Below are positions 24,130 through 36,569 of a DNA stretch of 64,000 bases, piece by piece. The translations under genes and the position numbers were made by a program. Numbering within the stretch: the first letter of the stretch is position 1; each line of letters opens with the position of its first letter. This DNA comes from Dioscorea cayenensis subsp. rotundata (taxonomy: Eukaryota > Streptophyta > Magnoliopsida > Dioscoreales > Dioscoreaceae): assembly GCF_009730915.1 (NCBI RefSeq), contig NC_052480.1:1922001-1986000 (forward strand). The letters run 5' to 3'. The notes below the pieces were generated by a model. The model did not search any database. It saw nothing but the letters and a program-made list of their open reading frames with translations, and was not told the DNA's origin.

Positions 24130-27100
24130 TCAATTGTCTTGAGTGACTAATCCAATTCCTAACAAGGATAGATCCTCTTTCAAGGTATCTGCATTTTTGA
24201 ACTGCAGGCCCACCATTCCTGCATTTTTTGCTGCCTCAACATTTGTGATCCTGAGATGACCAGAAAACCAATTGAAAGGAATTACAGAAAAAACTGTGTT
24301 CTATAACATAAGTGGATTCCTTTTGGGTTTAATTATGGAATAAACAAACATCTTAGGTTTATGATTAATGGCCCTGGATCAATTTCAAAGATCTCTATCC
24401 ATTTCTTTTCTAAAGTCATGAGTAACTGATGATTTCTAGAGGCTTTTCCAAAATTGGGAAGATAAAGACATCAATCAAGTTCAATACCAAAGGATTGTAA
24501 ATTTTCTAGATGTCAAGGGAAACATCAATAAATATGTTTGTTAGATCATTTGATTAGACCAAGGAAAGGTGGTTCTTTCTTTCTGAGTGAAAAGGGACAA
24601 GGGATGAAGGCTGAGCACAAAAACATATTCTGATGAGAACAAAGGTATCAAGTAATACCTATCATCAATGAATACACAATTTGCTGGATCAACACCCAGT
24701 CTTGTCAAGACTTCAGCATAAGAATCTGGAGCAGGCTTCCTTTTTCCTGCTTATGAAGAAGATGTCTTCATAAATTAGTATTCAGTTTATTAAGTCCATG
24801 AAATGCAGAAAAATTCCTTTTGTGGATAAATTTACTATTCTGGATCTCTGGTAAAAGTAGAAAGAATACTGTGAATTCACTGGAGTAAGATGCATAGGTA
24901 AAACATGAATTATTAGGCTGTGGCACAGTATATTAGAAGCTGTTTCCATGCTGGGTGCTAGTTCGAGGGACCTGAGGGAAAAAATATTCATAAGGTGAAA
25001 AAATTTTACCAGTTAAACAAGAACAGAATGTCCAAGACAGATACTTGGAAAGTTTCAGTTTCTCTTCAATCAGCGTATACCTACAGGATGTTACAAATGA
25101 AGATTGAATTATTTCAAGCTCAAAAGGTCAAAAGAATAAATTACACAACCTTTTTACCAAATTGGGTAATTTGTGAAAGCATGCATTTCATAGTTGTTTA
25201 GCTTCAAATTCTGTAGCAATGCCTCAATGCCATTTATATAGCAATATCCCCTAACCATGCATTCTTTGAGACCTGCAAAAAAACAATCCAGCTTGTTGAC
25301 ATCAAAATGTCTGGATGCACAGGAGCAAATTTCAATTAGATTCAATGATTTGAGACACCATAATGATTCAAAAATTTATTTAAAAAAAGAAAAGAAAAGA
25401 AAAAGGATTCAACCTTGGAAAGCTATGGATGTTCCTAAGATATTCTATTTAGTATTTTAGTGTATCACATAGTGCAGACAATCAATCTTGAAGACAAATG
25501 ATTATAAGAACTGTCAGGTGACAAAACATTCACTGATGAAATGCATTCAGAAAAATATGGGAAACACTGAAAGAGGAAGAAGACTTGATGAGTCTTAATA
25601 TTCTACACACACACACACAAAGTATATAAATTTATGAACAAAACATCTTCAAAATTTAGTTGATCTCTCTAGTCTCTAGACAGTTAGAAATTTCATTACA
25701 TCCTATAATTCAGCCATTCTTTTGCATTTCATAGTGTTGCTTTCTTCTAAGTAAGAAGGGTTGAAATTGTAATATGATGTTTAGCTATCAAGGCTAGATC
25801 TAGTAGTTCTCACCTTCCAAATCAAAAGGTCTTCCATCTTTGAAGAATTTTATTAGCTAGCTCCATCTGAAGCAGAAGCGAAGAGAGCTTGTTAAGTCAA
25901 TTTGTCACCTAGTTCACTTAATCTCGAATATCAAAGATTCAATCTATCCAAAGGAAAAAAGAAAAAGAAATTTATCAAAATTTCATGAAGATGTAACAAA
26001 ACAAAAAACGAGGAATATAAAAGAGAACAAATTAATAGAGTCAGAAAATTTCACAAGTAAACGACAGCTAAACTATATCTATTCTATGAAAAAAATTAGT
26101 TTTAGATCCACAAGACTATCAAATGGGACTTTATGAAGTAACCAGAACTGCAATTCCTTCTGTGACATCTCTGGGCTTTCGAGTTGAATTTGTGGTCAAA
26201 AGATGGAAGTTTCCATAGACTTAAATCCAATTCTTCTATCATGTTGTTCCTTCGCACATTACTGCTACTCAAATTGCAATCAATCAGATGCACATCATGC
26301 AAGAACCAAATGAACAAAAGATCATATCCCACCACATCAAATTAAAAAAGGGAAAAAGAACAATTAAAAGCAAGGTCACATTGAAGAGATGCTGGAGGTA
26401 ATATGGTTATTCTCACTAAACTTTAAATATCAAAGAACTGGTGTTCTGATCCTTCTTTCCAAAATTACTATGCATACCTCACTGATCAGCCCTTCCTCAA
26501 ATTCAACCCATGCAGTGGGGTGCTTTTCTTCCAAAATTTCTTTCAATGACATTCTGCAACAAAAATTTCACCAAACGAGCAGAGTAAGAAGCCCATAGCA
26601 CGTACTTACAAATAAAGAAAATACTGGAAACTCTCAAACAAAAGAAAAGGAACATTTTGAAAGCCCATTGTGAAACCATAACCAAAGTTGAGATTCATTC
26701 ACTAAAAGTAGTCACTTTATGGAATAGAGAAGTATATAATTAAGAGTACATATAAGTATATATATTGAAAAAATTCCATAATAAACATCAAATTACATAC
26801 AAATAAGAAGGAAGTTATCAATAATCCCAGTCCAATTCATCAATATGCTCAAACCAAACATCTATCCAAGAAATTCAAAACCTTTCAACAATAAACAACG
26901 CAATAATCGAAATCCTCGTCATCCATTCATCAATTAATTCATAGCAAGCAATCCAAAATCCACAAGTTAATCCAATCAAGCAAGAGCACAAGACATAAAA
27001 GGGAATGGAGAAGAGGAAATCAGAAGGAAGCGAACTTGAAAAAATTGGGGACATCTTCGTAGAAAGGATCGCGGACAAGTGTGTCCATGACGTCGAAGAG

Positions 27101-27220
27101 CAAGATGGGCAGCTTCCGTGAGGCCATGGTGGGGGAGCAGCTGGTGGTGGCCATGGATCTCGTCCTCGAGAGGAGCTTGGGGAGTGGAACTGTGGCGCTT
27201 GGCTGGAAGAGCAATGCCAT
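24130..27220 (-). CDS. HAD-superfamily hydrolase, plant organelle-type
   Basis: Seven minus-strand exons: 27220-27036, 26553-26478, 25866-25814, 25272-25158, 25080-25010, 24746-24659 and 24250-24130; about 235 aa. The HAD fold is shown by motif I LLFDVMDTLV (nucleophile Asp; Met replaces the usual second Asp), the motif II region HAFTNYPIW, the motif III lysine in GKRKPAPDSY and motif IV VFIDDR. A close plant homologue carries LPILLFDVMDTxVRDPFYED. The Ser/Thr-rich N-terminus with few acidic residues suggests a transit peptide (inferred); internal Met codons could give a shorter form. Substrate unknown. Exon 25814-25866 has one surplus A in the AAAA run (25848-25851): 53 nt where 52 restore ELANKFFKDGRPFDLEG. 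The gene is arranged head to head with the decayed dehydratase copy at 28103. The donor of exon 1 (GTTCGC) is weak but is required by the frame. Confidence 0.88.
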
Positions 27221-27429
27221 TGAGAGGAAGAGGAGGAGACGAAGAGGAACGATGACGGGTTCGTCGTCTTCGTTATTCCTCGAAGTTTTTGCGAAGACAC
27301 CCCTGAAAAAATGTCTAATTTTGATTGGTTAAATAATTTGATGAATAATGGTAAATTTTTCAGATGTGATTTTTTATTTACTAAACAAAATATGAAAAAA
27401 AAAAGAATAATTTTGCCGTTGCTTAAGAT

Positions 27430-28102
27430 GAAAAATACACGGTTTGATTAGCAAAATTGAAATTACCATAACTAATGGTAATTCGTGGATGGGCAGTTTG
27501 TTGGTGGTAATATTTTCAATTTACTGTCTTGTCGTAATATGAAAAAATTAACACATTTGGACTGGTGACATTGGTAATATTAATAATAATCTATGATTAC
27601 TAACTTTAAAATATTATTAAAAATTATATTATCATCAAAACAGGTGACTATTTTCGATCACGTAGTGGCTAGTTGGTAGTTTGAAATTTTTTCTAGATAA
27701 ATATGCTACAGCATATTTTATCAGTTGAATAAAAAAAATTAATTTTGAATGATTTTATTTTGGGAATATCTTTAATTTTTAAAAATTAATTTATTATATT
27801 ATAATTAATTTTTTTCATGCATAAAATTTTATTTTATCTTAACTTTCAATTTATGCAAAATTTTAGATATAAAAGTTTTTTTAAAATTATAAAATTAAAA
27901 TTTTATTTTTTAATTTCAAAATTAATTATTTTATCCTAAAATTTTATTTTATTTTATTTTTAATTTAAATTTATTCAAAAATGTAGAGATAAGAGTATTT
28001 TAAAAATTTTCACACATTACTAAAGATGAGTTCTCAACCAAACACCACAACATTTCTGGGTCTATAATTGATCTCATTATAGTGAATCAAACAACCCTTA
28101 TA
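27430..28102. mobile_element. GGTAAT-rich MITE, copy A
   Basis: Between the HAD gene and the dehydratase remnant. Rich in GGTAAT/ATTACC words. The left end reads ACGGTTTGATTAGCAAAATT; the right end, read inward, GGGTTGTTTGATTCACTATA. These ends match copy C (37086-37655), which sits in the same place in the other duplicated unit. No coding capacity. Exact ends are uncertain. Confidence 0.6.
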
Positions 28103-28246
28103 GGTATTAAAAAGTAAATTTTAAAATTTAATTTACTTTAACAAGGGTTTAAAACAAAAGAAAGATAGTTTTGAGTGATGCCAACCGTTGATTCATCCAA
28201 CTCAGACGCCGATACAAACATGACTCTTTAGTTTTATTTTTTCTCT
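28103..28246 (+). pseudogene. Remnant of a second isopropylmalate dehydratase gene, 5' piece
   Basis: Matches the promoter and 5' leader of the intact gene at about 37790-37955; shared words include GTGATGCC(A)ACCGTTGATTC and the ACGACTCTTT-like stretch before the CT tract. The match stops inside the CT tract, where the copia fossil begins, and resumes at 33001 with the next bases of the parent sequence. It contains no coding exon. Confidence 0.8.
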
Positions 28247-31200
28247 TGCCTATAAAGAAAGTAGGCACGAGATGAACAAGCATATAGAGGAGAACTCCAT
28301 TGTGTAAGTGGCACTAAGATTGTCACAATAGACTGTGGGTTGAGCTGGAATGGGAAGATGTAATTCTGAAAGTGACGATTAAATCTAAGAAAGTTCAGAA
28401 ACTGTGGAAGCAATCGCACGATATTCAGCCTCGGTGGAAGAACGAGCCACTGTTCGTTGTTTCTTAGAGCTCCAAGAAATAGGAGTGTTGTCAATGCAAA
28501 TAATATATGCTGAAGTAGATGTCTTGTCATCCGGATTGCCGGCCTAGTCCGAATCAGAAAAACCAGAGAGCATAAATGTAGACTCATGATGAATATTCAA
28601 ACCATGAAAAAGCGTCCCTTTTAAGTATCTAAGAACACGCTTTAATGCAGTTTGATGATGTGTAGTAGGCTTGTGCATGAATTGAGAGAGCCGATTGACA
28701 GTAAAACTAATATCTGGACGAGTTAAAGCCAAATATTGCAAAGACCCAACAGTTTGGCGGAATTCTATAGCATCAACTACAACAGAACCATCATGCAATT
28801 TCAAGGAGACAGAAGTAGACAATGGAGTAGTGGTAGGTTTGGCTCCAAACATCTTGGTTCATTCTAAAATGTCAATAATATATTTATGTTGACAAAGAAA
28901 TAACCCTCTGGAGTGAGGTATGACATCAATTCCTAAGAAATAATTCAGCTGACCAAGATCCTTTAAGGAAAAACGTTTAGAGAGATCGACAATAAATTTA
29001 TTCATGAAAGAGGTAGAATTGCCAGTGAGAATAATATCGTCAACATAAACAAGCATATAGAGGAGAACTCCATCGCGATGGTAAATAAACAAAGAGGTGT
29101 CAGCAATGGAATTTTCAAAGCCAGAAGACAGCAAAAAAGAGCTTAAGGCACTGTACCAGGCTCGAGGAGCTTGTTTTAGACCGTAGATAGCTTTGTGCAA
29201 CTTGCGGAAAATTTGGCCTAGTCTTATCATTGAATAACGGTGGTTTTGCATGTATATATCTTCATGCATATCACCTTGCAAAAATGCATTATTTACATCA
29301 GATTAATGCAGTGACCGGCCTTGAGAAACCGCAACACAAAGAACAACGTGAACCGTGACAGGTTTAACAGCGGGACTAAATGTCTCAGTGTAGTCAAGAA
29401 CAGGTCGTTGGTGGAAACCTTTTGTGACTAAGCGGGCTTTATATCTGGATATAGAGCCATTAGAATCCCGTTTGATCTGAAATAAACATTTGCAACCAAT
29501 AATTGTTCGACCCAAAGGAGGTGGTACCAACTCCCATCTGTGATTTTTGTGTAAGGCATGAAGTTCTTCCAACATTGCGTTCTTCCAAGAAGAGTCCTTA
29601 ATAGCTTGAGTGGCACAGGACGGTTCCATTGGAGGTGTCATAGGATGTTTGATAACTGAATAAAGGTGCTTGGGCTTGAAAATATTATTATGAGAATGAG
29701 TGATCATGGAGTGTGTTCGAGTAGAAATATGAGGAGAGATAGGAGATGGAAGGGATAAGGAACTTACTTGAGAAGAATTTCTATCATCCAAGGACACCAC
29801 TTGCTCAGTTGAAGATGATGATGAAGAAGCAGGTTGGGATATAACAAGAGTGGAATAAGTTGTCATTGGAAGGTCTGAAATGGAGCAAAGAGAAGATAGA
29901 TCATAATGAGAAGAAGAGGAAGATGATTTAGCATTGGAATATGGAAAGTGATGTTCCACAAATAAAACATGACGAGAGATAAAAATTTTATTAGTGGTGG
30001 GATCAAAACATAAGTAGGCACTTTGATTGTTTGAGTAACGACGAGAAAGACACATGATTTGGATTTAGCGTCAAGTTTATGTGAAGCATATGGCCTCAAC
30101 CAAGGATAACACAGACAACCAAAAACTTTTAGTTTGTTATAATTTGGTTGCAGGTGAAAAAGGCACTCAAATGGACTTTTGTTTGAGAGAACTCGAGATG
30201 GTAATCGATTGGAAAGATAAACCATGAGCTTTAAAAGCATAAGACCAGAAACTTAATGGTAAGGAAGCCTGATGCAATAGAGTGAGACCAGTCTTGACTA
30301 TAGTACGATGTCTTCACTCAACAATGGCATTGTGTTCAGGAGTGTATGGAGGAGTTTGAAAATGTTGAATGCCATTAGAGGAAAGAAATAATGTTAACTT
30401 GTTGTATTCTCCACCACAGTCAGAAATAGAGTGCCAAGATAGAAGTTTTGAAGTATTTTTCAACCAAAGATTTGAATTTAGGAAAAATAAGGTAAATATC
30501 AGTTTTGAATTTCATTGGATAAATCCAAGTGTATCGAGTGAAATGATCAACAAAAGAAACATAATATGTGAAACCATCAATTGATTTGACTTTGGCATGT
30601 CCCCATATATTAGTGAAAATAAGTTCAAGAGGAGAAGAACTAGTGAGAGTTAAATGAGAAAACGGAAGTTTATGCATTTTGTTACTAGAACATGAATGAC
30701 ACAAAGAATGCACATTAAAAGAAGTACATGGTAAAGAACTTGAATGAAGTAAATAACGCAGAGTATCAGAAGATGGATGGCCGAGACGTTGATGCCAAAT
30801 GGAGGATGGTGCTTTAATGCCAACTAGAGCTAGTGCATGAGCCTGAATCAATGGTTCACCAGGTGGAAATAAGTACACACCATTGCTACTCCGGCCTTGA
30901 GCAAGTGGCTGCCCCGTTTGAAGATCCTTTACCAAATAAGAGGATGGAAAAAATTCCACAGAAACATAATTATCTTTAGTAAATTTGTAAACAGAAATAA
31001 GTTTTTGACTGACTTTCTGGACACATAGAATGTTATTAAAAGAAAATGAATGAGAATTAGAGAGAATAGTTTTAGAACCAGTATGTGTAATGGAAAGACC
31101 TGAACCATCTCCAATGAAAAGTTTCATCCGTGCTGCCATATGGTTTAGGAATGTTGAGTTGATGAAGATCAGATGTGACATTGTGAGTTACACCGGAGTC

Positions 31201-32991
31201 AAGGAGCCAAGAGGAATTATTTGCAATAGTAGAGATTGGAGGCATTGGAGAAGAACCATTGGAATGAGCAGATACATTGTGTTCAGTAAAATGAGAATGT
31301 TGAATGCGAGGTTTAATTTTAAAGCAATTTTTGGCAGAATGTCTCGCTTTTGTCACAAAACTGACAAATGGTTCGAGCTGTCATTAGATTGCCATTGAAA
31401 GATCTTTTTTGAAATCTAGCACCACTAGAAATTGACTTAGGAAATGAATTTTGATTACTTTTGTTGCCTTTGCCATGTTGATTAGGTAATCGAGTAGCCA
31501 TATTTGCAGTTGGAATAAGGTAATCTGATGCAACCTCTAGTCTTTTGAGAAAAATTTCATAATCAACCATTTTTTCCATTAGTTCTTCAAAGGAAATTGG
31601 AGTTTCTTGAGCACAAATACCGGTAGCTATCTCTCTGAACTCAGGAGCAATGTCATCAAGCCATGGATAACTAGATCATCCTCAGAAATTGGAGAATTAA
31701 TTAGAGCCAAATCATCAGCAACACATCGAAACACTTGAAAGTATTCAGAGACTGACTTTGTTCCTTGTGGTAACATGAGTTTCTCACGTAAAGACATCAT
31801 ACGGGAGCGAGATTTGTTGGCAAACATACGAGAGAGTTTTTGCCAAGCCTCATTAGAAGTTTTGCAATAGGCAATGAAAGGAGCAATGGTCTTAATTTGT
31901 AGTGGAAGCAATAATTCCATGAAGCAACAGTTGATCTTGTTGAACCCAAATTGTATAATCAGGATTAGGAATTAATGTAGGTATAGTAGAAGTGGGAGAA
32001 GGGATGGTTTGAGGAGGAACAGAGGTTGTGCCATCAACAAAACCAAGAATATTATGACTAAGAAGTAAGGAATGAAATTGTGCTCTCCAAGATGGATCGT
32101 TTTGATGGTTCAATTTAATAGGTAGTTGGGTTGTAGCATTGATTGATATCAAAGCAGAATTTAGGCTTTGCTTGGGGTGAAGGGTTATGGAGGGTTGGGG
32201 AGGGTTTTGGAGGTAAGGGTTATTTGAACCCTTGCTTGGGGTGAGGGGTTGAGGGGTTGAGGGTGAAGTAAAGGTTTAGGAGGTAAATGGAGGGTTGAAA
32301 ACACCCCATTTACCTCCAAATTGGAGGGTTGAGGAGGGTTCATATTTTTTTTATGACAAGAATGCCCTTAGTAGAATAATATAATAACCTAACAATAAAT
32401 AGTGTTTTTTCTTAAAATTATTATTTTTTAATTAAAAAATTATTATTTTGTTATTATTGAGTTTATATCTCAAAGGGTAAACATCCTATTTTGGTAGTAT
32501 TTTAGGATAACAAATATTGGAAGCATAAGACATATCAAGGATATTTTGGTAATATTAGCACAAACCCTTACTTTCTTTTACCTCCAATCTAAACACAAAA
32601 AGTTAAATAACCTTCCTTTACTTTACTCTTGCCCCAAGCAAGATATAAGTTCAACCCTTACCTTCCCTTCTTTTACCTTACCTTACTTTATGAACCTTCC
32701 CCAAACTCCATCCAAGCAAGGCCTTAATGATTGTGTAGAAGGAATAGGTGTGGATATAGAGATGGAGGACATTGTGGATCAAAGTTGTTAAGCAATATCT
32801 CTAATACCATAAAGAAAGTAGGCACGAGATGAAAATTAAGAGCATACTTTCTCATGTTGTATTGAGGTATTTATAGAATTTTACAATATGTGATGAGGTA
32901 GTTACATAGATGAGGCAGTTACAATTTTGAATTTTGATTTGACTTGGTCTAATCCTTTTCTTTTAAACTTTGCAATCATGTTTTCCCTCCA
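28247..32991 (-). mobile_element. Second Ty1/copia fossil (minus strand), broken
   Basis: Read on the minus strand from right to left: an LTR-like segment (about 32991-32809), a primer-binding site related to TGGTATCAGAG (initiator tRNA-Met type, near 32808-32797), gag (about 32152-31320), protease and integrase (about 31260-29870, with HQRLGHPSSDTL), reverse transcriptase (about 29830-28859, with the YVDD box) and RNase H (about 28850-28310). A 25-bp stretch ending in AGTAGGCACGAGATGAA occurs near both ends (28252-28276 and 32809-32833). The element sits in the CT tract of the dehydratase remnant and is itself invaded by a MITE at 32164-32723. It is broken in several places. Age: younger than the gene duplication, older than the MITE. 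Confidence 0.92.
32161..32726. mobile_element. PIF/Harbinger-like MITE nested in the copia fossil
   Basis: A 560-bp insertion (32164-32723) with inverted ends GGCTTTGCTTGG and GGCCTTGCTTGG, flanked by the 3-bp duplication TTA (32161-32163 and 32724-32726), the PIF/Harbinger/Tourist signature. The end motif GCTTGGGGTGAGGGGTT recurs about 65 bp inside the left end, so the subterminal region is repeated. Purine-rich on the left, pyrimidine-rich on the right, so it can fold back on itself. No transposase. Confidence 0.8.
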
Positions 32992-33000
32992 ATAGCCTAC

Positions 33001-33430
33001 TCTCGGCTTCTCGAGCTCACCTTTGCCACCTCCAACCTCCTTCCATCTTTGAGTTCGTCAAAAATTAATTTATTGTTTGTTGTTCTTGCCGATTGTGTAT
33101 CTACCACCAATTGTAACTTCCCTGGCAGAATAGGACACAACGCATGCCAAATCTATCTTAACTTACCATACACCATTGCGGCGTCAGTGTATACAAGTTA
33201 TGTTACCAATCCAAGGGAGTTTTTGCATTAGTAAAAAAACCTGATGTGATCAAATTATACTTAAATTTTTATGAAAAACAATCTCATCTTTTGTTGTATC
33301 ATCACTTTTTTTTGTTAGTGCATGGTAAAATGATTATGGTGTTTGCGATTTTATATCACTTTGTTTTGTCATTCAGTTGTCTTTGAATAGTTTGTGAGGT
33401 GTTTGTGATCATATGTGTAGAGTTGTCAAG
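33001..33430 (+). pseudogene. Remnant of a second isopropylmalate dehydratase gene, 3' piece
   Basis: 33001-33047 continues the parent leader (37961-38006), then jumps within the word CCATC to the parent's last intron (43543) and continues through the last exon, the stop codon and about 200 bp of 3' flank (parent to about 43950). Some 5.5 kb of parent, including fourteen coding exons, is missing. The acceptor AG before the last exon is changed (GCCG for GCAG). The last exon still reads open (CVSTTNCNFPGRIGH .. NPREFLH) but has many amino-acid changes. Not expected to make a working enzyme. Confidence 0.88.
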
Positions 33431-34180
33431 TGGGTGGAGATTCACTAATGAATATATTCCCCTGCTTCAGCTTTGAATTTATAATCTCATCTCCAACTTT
33501 GCACCAACCTTGAACTCCAAGGGCCTCCTCCCCCAAATTCAAATTTAGGTATAATTTTTTTCCTCATTCCTATCCCCGTGGGGTTTCCTTGGGTTCAAAA
33601 TTTTCTTGACCATAATAAATTTTCTATAAACATAAATATAAAATATTATTATTTAAAATAAAATTTATAAAGTATATGGTCAAAATCTCAAATATATATT
33701 TGAGAATTGAATCAGAAAACACTTTTTTTTTAAATCAAGAAAGTCTCTTTAATCTCATAATAATCCCTAACTCAATTATAACTTATAATTAATTAACATA
33801 ATAAGATAATAGATTGAGATTAAATAATCTCTAACTCAATTATAATTTATAATTAATTAATATAATAAGATAATGGACTGTCAGACTATCGGACTGATCT
33901 ATTCTATTGCTTAATATTAAACATATCAAAGATATTATTTTTGACCATGTGTGTGCATATATCTAATTATATAAATATATTTTTTTTTTCAAAAATAGAT
34001 AAATATAGATTTCTTTTAATGGGGAGACTTGCTCTCTAAATTCTAATTTTAAAAAATGCAATATAGTTAATATAATTAAATATTTCTATTTAGTTTTTAA
34101 ATAATCCTCATTTAATTACTAATAATTTGATAATTAAATAAACTATATGAGCTTATTTTACCTTCTATTTACATATTTAT

Positions 34181-34214
<34 letters not shown>
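33431..34214. other. AT-rich spacer with degenerate repeats
   Basis: No gene. 33460-33600 carries CCCCTG/CCAACTTTG-rich DNA similar in style to 34670-34820, perhaps the flanks of one old degenerate element. Low-complexity A/T tracts fill the rest. Confidence 0.4.
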
Positions 34215-34217
<3 letters not shown>

Positions 34218-34617
34218 GAGAATTAGTTATAAACCTCTCAAAAGTTCATATTTATCCTTAGAAAAAACATAATTGTATATATACCCCTGTAAAATATAGG
34301 TAATTGCGGATATGCCCCTATTGTTAGATTCTGTTAATCAAACTTAATTAACTATGGTTATAACTTAGATTAAGATATGCAAAAGGTATAAAATAACCCT
34401 TGTACAACTTAAAAAACTTTTCAAGGGTATATATGCAACGGTATAATGGTAATTTTATATATTTGTTGTTTGTTAATGGATGGTTTTTCAATTAATTTGA
34501 ACTCAAGGGTATATACGCAATTATGTATATTATTCAAGGGTATGTATGCAATTAACTTTTATTAAGGGACAAATATGCAATTTCAAAATTTTTTAGAGAT
34601 ACACCTGCAAAAGCCCC

Positions 34618-34618
<1 letters not shown>
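34215..34618. mobile_element. MITE-like element flanked by (AT)n
   Basis: About 400 bp with imperfect inverted ends. The left reads AAGGAGAATTAGTTATAAAC, then CTCTCAAAAG and CATATTTATCCTTA. The right, read inward, is AGGGGCTTTTGCAGGTGTAT, then CTCTAAAAAA and GCATATTTGTCCCTTA. (AT)n arrays lie on both sides, so it probably went into or created a TA-rich site. No coding capacity. Confidence 0.55.
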
Positions 34619-34648
<30 letters not shown>

Positions 34649-35489
34649 ATTTTTAAATTAAATATTTTATATTTTGGGGTCAGAGCAGGGTAGGAAGAGG
34701 AGGGCTATTCTCTAGCTTTGTCCCCAACTCCAACGGAGAATTATATTTCTGTCCTGACTCCAATTTTCAAAAATTATATTCTTTTCAGGTCCCATTAGGG
34801 TGGGGAATCTGGTTCTCCAATGAAAGCCTTATTTTTCATGTTAAGAAATAAGATTAACATTATCAGGAGAAAACTAATTGTTATTATAACACTAATTTAC
34901 AAAACGGATAAGTACCATGATGAGTGATTAGACAAGTGGTTATGTAATGAATAAACAAAAAGTTGTGATTGATTCCAGTCCTCCTTTTATCTAAAATTTC
35001 TCATATACGTTTTATAATGTCATTTGATGACAGTACTACCTCACTATATGTTATGAAGGAAAGCTAGAAGCTCACCGTCACTAAAAGAACTAATCATAAG
35101 AAGGACAAGAAAAGCAAGAAAACAGAGAGAAGATGAGAAATCACTAGGCATTTCATTAATTCCTCTCGTATTTGAGTCATTGGTTATTTTAACTCTCAAC
35201 CAACGGCTAATGATCATGCTGAGTCACTTTGCACTATTACAACTCACTTGTTACAACCATTACAATGATGCCACCTTCTTAACCAACTGTAGCTTAACTA
35301 CCGAGTGAGAATGATTTATTTTTTTCTTGTTTTTTTAAATTTAAAATTACGTAAAGGGGTTTTGTTAAACCGGATGTATAGATCAGTAGGAAAAAAAAAT
35401 ATTTACATCATAATCGAGTTGGTTTTCTAAAACCCCCTATATATATTTATTTATATATGCTTCTAAAACGTAAAAATGTTGTAGTAATC

Positions 35490-35565
35490 TAATGATCTTG
35501 GGAAGCAGAACTATGGCACTTGGTCAGAAAAGCAATGCCATAGGGAGGAGGAGGAGACGAAAACA
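35490..35565 (-). pseudogene. Remnant of a second HAD hydrolase gene (exon 1)
   Basis: About 75 bp closely match the first exon and leader of the HAD gene at 27165-27240; shared stretches include AGCAATGCCAT followed by GAGGAGGAGACGA in the same orientation. The rest of the gene is not seen to the left. Its position, upstream of and divergent from the intact dehydratase gene, mirrors the intact pair at 24130-28246. Confidence 0.75.
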
Positions 35566-35569
35566 TTAA

Positions 35570-35959
35570 AGTGTCGTTTGGTTCATGATAATGATACATT
35601 ACCACATAACAAGATTACCATGGTAATATGAGTGGGAATTTTATATGGTTGGGAATATTGCGGTAATTTGATATGGTCATATTTGGTTGTGAACTCTTAT
35701 TACCGGGAATAGTTCATTACAGTGTTTGGCTGTCATGTTAATCAATTTGCTAAAATATAAAAAGTTATAAAATTACCACGGTAATCCAAGATAAACACCA
35801 AATTTGGTGGTAATAGGACTTTTTTAATAATATTTATAAGTTGGTAATGTGATATTACCATCCAGATTACCATCATTGAATGCTAAATGTGGTAATATTT
35901 TTAGATTAACACGTAACAAGTGGTAATCTTTCTACAATACCGCGAACTCAAATGGCCCT
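35570..35959. mobile_element. GGTAAT-rich MITE, copy B
   Basis: About 390 bp. The left end is GTGTCGTTTGGTTCATGATA; the right end read inward is AGGGCCATTTGAGTTCGCGG. Both are bordered by TTAA, consistent with a TTA or TAA target duplication of the PIF/Harbinger group. The inside is full of GGTAAT/ATTACC words, as in copies A and C. It starts five bases after the HAD remnant. Confidence 0.65.
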
Positions 35960-35961
35960 TA

Positions 35962-36442
35962 AGGCTGTATTTGATTACCTTTTTTCCCTGAGAAAATTTT
36001 TCACAAGTCATTTTTCAGCTAAATAGGTTGTTTGTTTGCCAAAATTTTCTGTGAAATTTTTTTCACAAACTCTATTATGTGACCCTATTTTTCCTCAAAT
36101 CAGTGGAAAATTTTTTCCTGCCTCCACTCTAAGAAAAGTTTTTCAGGGAAAACGTAAGGGGTTATGTGAAAAAATAACGTGCGATCATAATTAATAAAAA
36201 TAACTTTTCTTTTAAAAATTTAAAATAAAAGTTTTTTTTCCTTTTAATTTTTTTAAAAAAGATAAATTATATAGCTTGATAATATTTTAAATGAATTTAT
36301 CAGATTAGTGAACAAATCCCGCGGTGTTTTGATGGTAAGATTCAATTTCATGTAGCGATGTTTATAATTTTAATAATTTTTAAAAAATTTATGGAAAATG
36401 TGACTTTTTCAGGGAAAAATTAATGCAATCAAATAACAAATG
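35962..36442. mobile_element. MITE abutting copy B
   Basis: About 480 bp with inverted ends. The left has TGTATTTGATTACC followed by TTTTTTCCCTGAGAAAATTT. The right read inward has TGTTATTTGATTGC followed by AATTTTTCCCTGAAAAAGTC. Different family from copy B, which it touches. No coding capacity. Confidence 0.6.
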
Positions 36443-36569
36443 ATGTTTTTTCTAAAATACTCCCTCCAAAATACTCCTTGCTATTCGTCTAAATCTGAAA
36501 GCCTACTTGAAAATTGGAAGGGTTTGGACAAATATATAAGGCTCGATGACCATATTTTGGATAAAAAAA

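Noticed and set aside
33049-33231. 60-codon open frame as a small functional gene
   Set aside because: It is the last exon of the decayed dehydratase copy with its acceptor site altered; similarity to the intact exon explains it fully.
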